In this document: in pieces, positions 59,571 through 64,000 of the stretch
How the letters are laid out: every line of letters starts with the position of its first letter
How positions within the stretch are numbered: position 1 is the first letter of the stretch
Notes under the pieces: generated by a model
What the model saw: only the letters and a program-made list of their open reading frames with translations
Databases searched by the model: none
What the model was told of the DNA's origin: nothing
Assembly: GCF_000003195.3 (NCBI RefSeq)
Contig: NC_012873.2
Coordinates: 395,894 to 459,893 of the forward strand
Direction: 5' to 3'
From: Sorghum bicolor
Taxonomy: Eukaryota; Streptophyta; Magnoliopsida; Poales; Poaceae
DNA length: 64,000 nt
Translations under genes and position numbers: made by a program

Positions 59571-60660
59571 AGGTGATGCATGAAGGACACAAGCGATTTA
59601 TACTAGTTCGGCTAAGAATGCCCTACGTCCAGTGGAGAGTGGAGATCTTGTATTATCCTGCACCAAAGTGCTCGTAGTACGGGTTACAAGCTAGGTGTGT
59701 GAGAGAGAGACTATATCCAAATCTCGGTGCTGAGGGTGAGTCAACGATTGCGGATTTCAGTGTCCGCGTGTGTGTCTATGTTGCTTCTCCTTTGAATGGG
59801 ACCTTGCCTCCTCCTTTTATAGTTCATAAGAGGAGGCCGAGTGGATTCATGTGTACGTGTTATAGTGCTGTGCTCTTGATCCGAGGCTGAGATGAGGTAT
59901 GGCGTCGTACGGTGGCGGAGTGGCTCTCCATTCTTGGCAGTGTAGCTGGTCGTAGTCGTCGTATGGGTGCGCTTGTCCGTGTAGCTTCCATACCAAGCCA
60001 CGCCTACCCAGTGGACGGGACGTCCGTACCTATAGTGGTCGTGCCGACCTCTGGTCACTATCCGGCATGGACTCCCTAGATTCCCTCTCCCACAGACCAT
60101 GCCCTGGGCTCTGCGGGGTGCGTGGCTATAGGAGTCTGGATTGACGTCTGAGCATCCCTTCTGGTCTCGGCCGTAAGCACAGTGATGGGAGCAAGTAGTA
60201 CAACGACGGGAGTGGATAGCATAGTGTTCGTCATGCCCTGCTCTGCGTAGTGTGGGCAAGGGCGTGGGGATTTGAAGTGCGTCCTATCCTGCCATACTAC
60301 AACCAGCAACAAATGACTTCACACAGGAGGTATCAAGCGCACCAATTGGGATAATGCGCTCGAGCCCCGGGGTTGGGCGAGGCGGAAATCGCTTGGCATC
60401 CTCTGAGGCCTTGGCGTCAAGCCTCGGGCGAGGCGGAGATTGCTCGATCTCGTCCAAGGTCTTAAGGTTGGGTCTCGGGCGAGTTGGAACAAGTAGGCTA
60501 GTCTCGACTTCACCGAGGCTTTGCGATTAGGTCTTGGATGAAGCGAGGAGCGACTGTTTGGCCCATCCAACCTCTTGTTATAGGGGAAAGATGAGGTTCT
60601 TAGCTCTTTGCGGTACTTCGGGTTATGATACCCGACAAGGAGGCCAGGCCAGATCAGGGT
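59571..60660. mobile_element. Probable fragment of a large transposable element
   Basis: Higher-GC block whose wording ('gatttatactagttcggct', 'ccctacgtccagtgg') is typical of the ends of high-copy grass LTR or CACTA elements. From 60358 on, a diverged repeat with 'cctcgggcgaggcggag'-like units recurs three or four times. No transposase, reverse transcriptase or integrase is present, and I could not find paired termini. Class is uncertain. Confidence 0.45.
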
Positions 60661-61400
60661 GGGGACGCCTATGGCTATGGCGGTGGCGGAAAAGGGGAGG
60701 GGAAGGATGAGGCCGTGCGGATGCGGTAGCGTGGTTGCAGAGCTTCAGCAGACCCTACTGCACCGTGGTGGGACAGTGGGCAGTGGGCGGCGGTGGCACA
60801 TCGGGAGGATGGTGAAAAAAATTGAGTGTTCTGACACTCAGCGCGGCATAGACATACTCTTCTATATTGCACTACTATAGAATTAGCAAATTTTGTTGAG
60901 GTCATGTAAAAAAACCACATTTCAAATGAAATGGAACCCAAGAGGGGGGGGGGGGGGGTTTGAGTGTACCTAGCAAGCGTTGCATGGACCTGTGAGAGAC
61001 ATGAACTAAAATACTATACACAATAAACAAATTGAATTAATTAGCCAACGACGACGCAGGGTACCTAACCTAGCTAGATCTTTAACAGGTAGTACGTACC
61101 TCAAGTGGTTTGGATCATCTTTTATTAATTTGTCTGGACGACGAACGAGATCTCACTCACGTTCGTCAGTTAAAAGTTGGCCTTGTGTTCACAACCTGTG
61201 GACTGACTGTGGCATGCAGTAGTGCGACTCTGGCGATCTACAGATGTTTGCATGCGGCCGGACAACGAAGCGCAGACAAATGATCCATCGATGAAGAACG
61301 TCTGTAAGCATGCATGCGTGTTTAGACGACCCAGCTGGAGCTAGCTTATATATACTGTATATTAGCTTGCTTATTGTCAGTGAGGTGAACCGTCGCCGTC
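60661..61400. other. Gene-free spacer with G-run
   Basis: A G-run of about 15 at 60944-60958 follows short unconserved frames. No gene. Confidence 0.5.
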
Positions 61401-61403
61401 TTT

Positions 61404-61635
61404 GGCCTTGTTTAGTTCGCAAAATTTTTCAAGATTCCCCGTCACATCAAATCTTGCGGCACATGTATGGAGCATTAAATATAGATGAAAACAAAAACTA
61501 TTTGCACAGTTCATCTGTAAACCGCGAGATGAATCTTTTGAGTCTAGTTACTCTATAATTGGACAATGTTTGTCAAATAAAAACGAAAGTGCTACAGTGT
61601 CGTTTTTCACCATTTTTTGCGAACTGAACAAGGCC
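61404..61635. mobile_element. Tourist-like MITE, family A, copy 9
   Basis: 232 bp, ends GGCCTTGTTTAGTTC and GAACTGAACAAGGCC, flanked by TTT on both sides (61401-61403 and 61636-61638). Reverse orientation relative to copy 1. Confidence 0.88.
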
Positions 61636-61638
61636 TTT

Positions 61639-63987
61639 CTTATTGCTTTCATACTGATGATGATGACGATTGACGACGACGATGAAAATGTCAGCAGGAA
61701 GCAACTACTCCATATACATATACTTGCAGGTCACTGCTCATCCTGATATTGACTTGCTTTGCTGACACCTTGCATGTGTTATATATGCTCCATATATGTC
61801 CATGCATATATCTCTGCTCAGCATATATATTATTGATATCAATATTGTATTTTTTTTTCTTGAACACACAGAATGTTGTATATACTCTGGAGCAAACCTA
61901 AGCTAGCAGTTGAGATTCACTAATCACTACCTAACCATTCACAACTAATGATGGTTCTTCGTTAGACTTGTTGTGTAGTGTGACGCCATCCATGCATTAT
62001 ATTCCTGCTGCTACTATACTCCTATATCATTGTCAGATAAGTATATACCGACTACACTAGCTAGCTACCAGCTCCTGTATGTCTGTTGCAACACTGGAGG
62101 ATCAAGAGTGCCCAATATTTTCGCAACAGATTCAATTCTACTAGTTGGTGTGTAGAATATATATGCACAGTATCTGAAAAAAAAATCTAATCTAAGGCGT
62201 GACAAAAGCTGTGCTAGTTGTTGCTACTGTATACATCATATAACGACTAAATACGCAACTACTGTTGCTGCTTTTTTGGTTTATATATATCATGGCATGC
62301 ATCATGCATGCTAAAGTACTGCCAATAGCTAGCATGCAGAGAGAATCGCACTGCCACCACCAGCACTCAATCTTAATTAGCTTCTTTATTATCGTCTCTT
62401 TCGCGAAAGCAATATATAGCTAGCAGTGTAGCAGCTAATAATATATATATCGAACCTACATAAATAGAGATGATCAAAAGGAAGTCTAAGAAATAAAGAA
62501 ATGAAAAGCATGAGGAACTGAATTAATGAACAGTAGTAATCACTAATGGTGGTATTTCCAATTTCTCGTCAGTGAATTTCTGCTTTCCAGTGATACAAGT
62601 TCTCTACACTCACGCTTAGCTTAGCTTTCACCTCACGATTCCATTAACTGATACAGTAGTATATGATGGGCGTGTGTCGATCGCAGTAGCACAACTAACT
62701 AGAATTAATAATAAGCTAGCAACGTGAACGAATAAATACTGAAAACCGACGGGGATCGGATAAAAGTGACAGTCGATCCATTGAGTGATTGCCCAAGTAT
62801 AAAGCAAACATGCATTGCATGCAACCAATACTATGTATCTATCCTAATTGAAATGATGGACCTAATCATGCAGATGTATCTCGTAGCAGCTTCAAGCAAG
62901 ATATGATGATGATGATGAACCTAATCATCATCATATCATATCCACGTAGCAGCTCTAAAGCATTATATTATATTTATATATGTATAGGGACATAAATATA
63001 ATATAGTTACATATATATATAACGACAACCTAATAAGCAATAAACAAATATCATATATCTAGCCAGTGTGCTTAGAGAGAGTATAAATATCCAAAACCCA
63101 ACCAAGCAATTTAATTTATTTCTCTAAAACCAGTATATAACTCACGTGCTGCTTTTTAAACCACAAAATGCATGGGCATGACGCGTTTTGTATCTGCATC
63201 TGCATATACAGTTATTACCTAATTAATTAATGTATATATATATATATATATTCAGAGCTTTATTTAGCATAGGTCAATATATACAATCAAACAAATGGTC
63301 CCCCAAAAAAAAGAACCCCCCTCAACGCCACATGAAGCCGACTCGTGAATTTTGTTGGTAGTTTTAGATCAGTTGGCCGAGCTTGTGGATCATCGGCCTT
63401 TCAGACAAATCGAGCACAGAGCTTCCTTTTTTAGCTTAATTTCTTGACTATTCTATAGTCTTATATCATTATTACTAAATATTGTGTCATGGGTCTGATT
63501 TGGCGAAATCTCTAGCTAGCTAGTATATTGATGGAAATAAACCCAAAGCCATCTCTAGGTATTCACTAATTCGCTAACACAAGTTGGTGACTCTTGTACT
63601 ATCGTCGATCGTCACCGGCCTACGAAAATGATGAACCAATTCATCTTCAATTTGACTGTGGACCGTATACTACACAACAAATTGAAATAGTAGAGGAAAC
63701 AATCAAATTAATTGTTGCAAGGACGACGGGACGTCTTAGATATCCATCACATCCACGTACAAGAACAGCTGGAGCACCCAAATTGTTGGGAGATTAGTAG
63801 CTAGTAGAGTATTTACGGCGGTGCATAATGAGGCTACCTAAGATGACACGTACCAGTAGAGAAACAACTTTCCGTCGATGGCCAAAAAACATTTAGTCCT
63901 AGTTTCAAATTGCAAACCAAGACTAAAGGAGGCATGAGACCTTTAATATCAGTTTGTAATACAAACTGGGAATAATTTCACCTTTTA
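61639..63987. other. Gene-free AT-rich spacer
   Basis: Contains (GATGAT)-like runs near 62905-62935, a (TA)n at about 63231-63251, and a subterminal-type palindrome around 'tttagtcctag' and 'gactaaagg' near 63893-63930 resembling DNA-transposon ends. A few short frames (for example 63594-63797) have no recognisable domain. Confidence 0.5.
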
Positions 63988-64000
63988 GGGCCTGTTTGGT
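63988..64000. mobile_element. Left end of a further MITE, cut by the window edge
   Basis: GGCCTGTTTGG-type terminus preceded by TTA (63985-63987), the same target and end type as the family-C element at 53708. Only 13 bases are visible. Confidence 0.5.

Noticed and set aside
1..64000. tRNA, rRNA, CRISPR or known conserved microRNA hairpins
   Set aside because: I looked for tRNA T-loop words, repeated spacer arrays and mature sequences of common plant miRNA families and found none that held up; weak hairpins are all explained by MITEs.

Overview
The window looks like nuclear DNA of a grass, most likely Sorghum or a close andropogonoid. The signs are GC-rich first exons with strong third-position GC, GT-AG introns, many short inverted-repeat (MITE) copies of Tourist/Stowaway type, and protein families with plant-specific architectures. 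From memory, a lactate dehydrogenase gene and a vacuolar invertase lie close together near one end of rice chromosome 2, which corresponds to sorghum chromosome 4. This window would fit that syntenic block, but I cannot verify it here. There is nothing bacterial or viral: no operons, CRISPR arrays, rRNA or recognisable tRNA.

Layout. 0-1.6 kb: intact, intronless L-lactate dehydrogenase (+). 2.0-3.4 kb: a 1.4-kb non-autonomous PIF/Harbinger-like element. 4.1-6.5 kb: BAG-domain co-chaperone, BAG7-like (+, 3 exons). 6.8-11.7 kb: gene-poor, with a Tourist-like MITE. 11.7-17.7 kb: a seemingly complete PIF/Harbinger transposon with an intact DDE transposase and a four-exon Myb/SANT-like ORF, both on the minus strand. 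18-22 kb: MITE-rich spacer. 22.3-26.1 kb: acid (vacuolar) invertase (+, 3 exons), with a TATA box and a MITE about 125 bp upstream of it. 28.4-31.3 kb: protein-prenyltransferase alpha-repeat protein, PTAR1-like (+, 10 coding exons). 33.3-33.5 kb: broken ATL-type RING pseudogene. 33.9-35.1 kb: four MITE copies almost end to end. 37.5-38.1 kb: intact single-exon ATL-type RING-H2 E3 ligase (-). 41.8-42.7 kb: another inverted-repeat element. 43.9-46.5 kb: ZUFSP/ZUP1-like C78 cysteine peptidase with zinc finger and ubiquitin-binding helix (+, 6 coding exons). 48.7-52.4 kb: TMEM120-family membrane protein (+, 10 exons). 54.2-56.3 kb: receptor-like protein kinase (-, 2 exons). 56.4-64 kb: repeats, microsatellites and MITEs, no convincing host gene.

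The host genes are unrelated housekeeping or stress genes: fermentation, sucrose cleavage, chaperone and ubiquitin pathways, membrane and signalling proteins. Each has its own promoter and they do not form a functional cluster. The nearest thing to a system is the mobile DNA. A coding-competent PIF/Harbinger element sits among at least nine MITE copies, several with the 3-bp target duplications expected of that superfamily, and the MITE termini resemble its own termini. Exon boundaries below were placed by hand from splice consensus, reading frame and family conservation.
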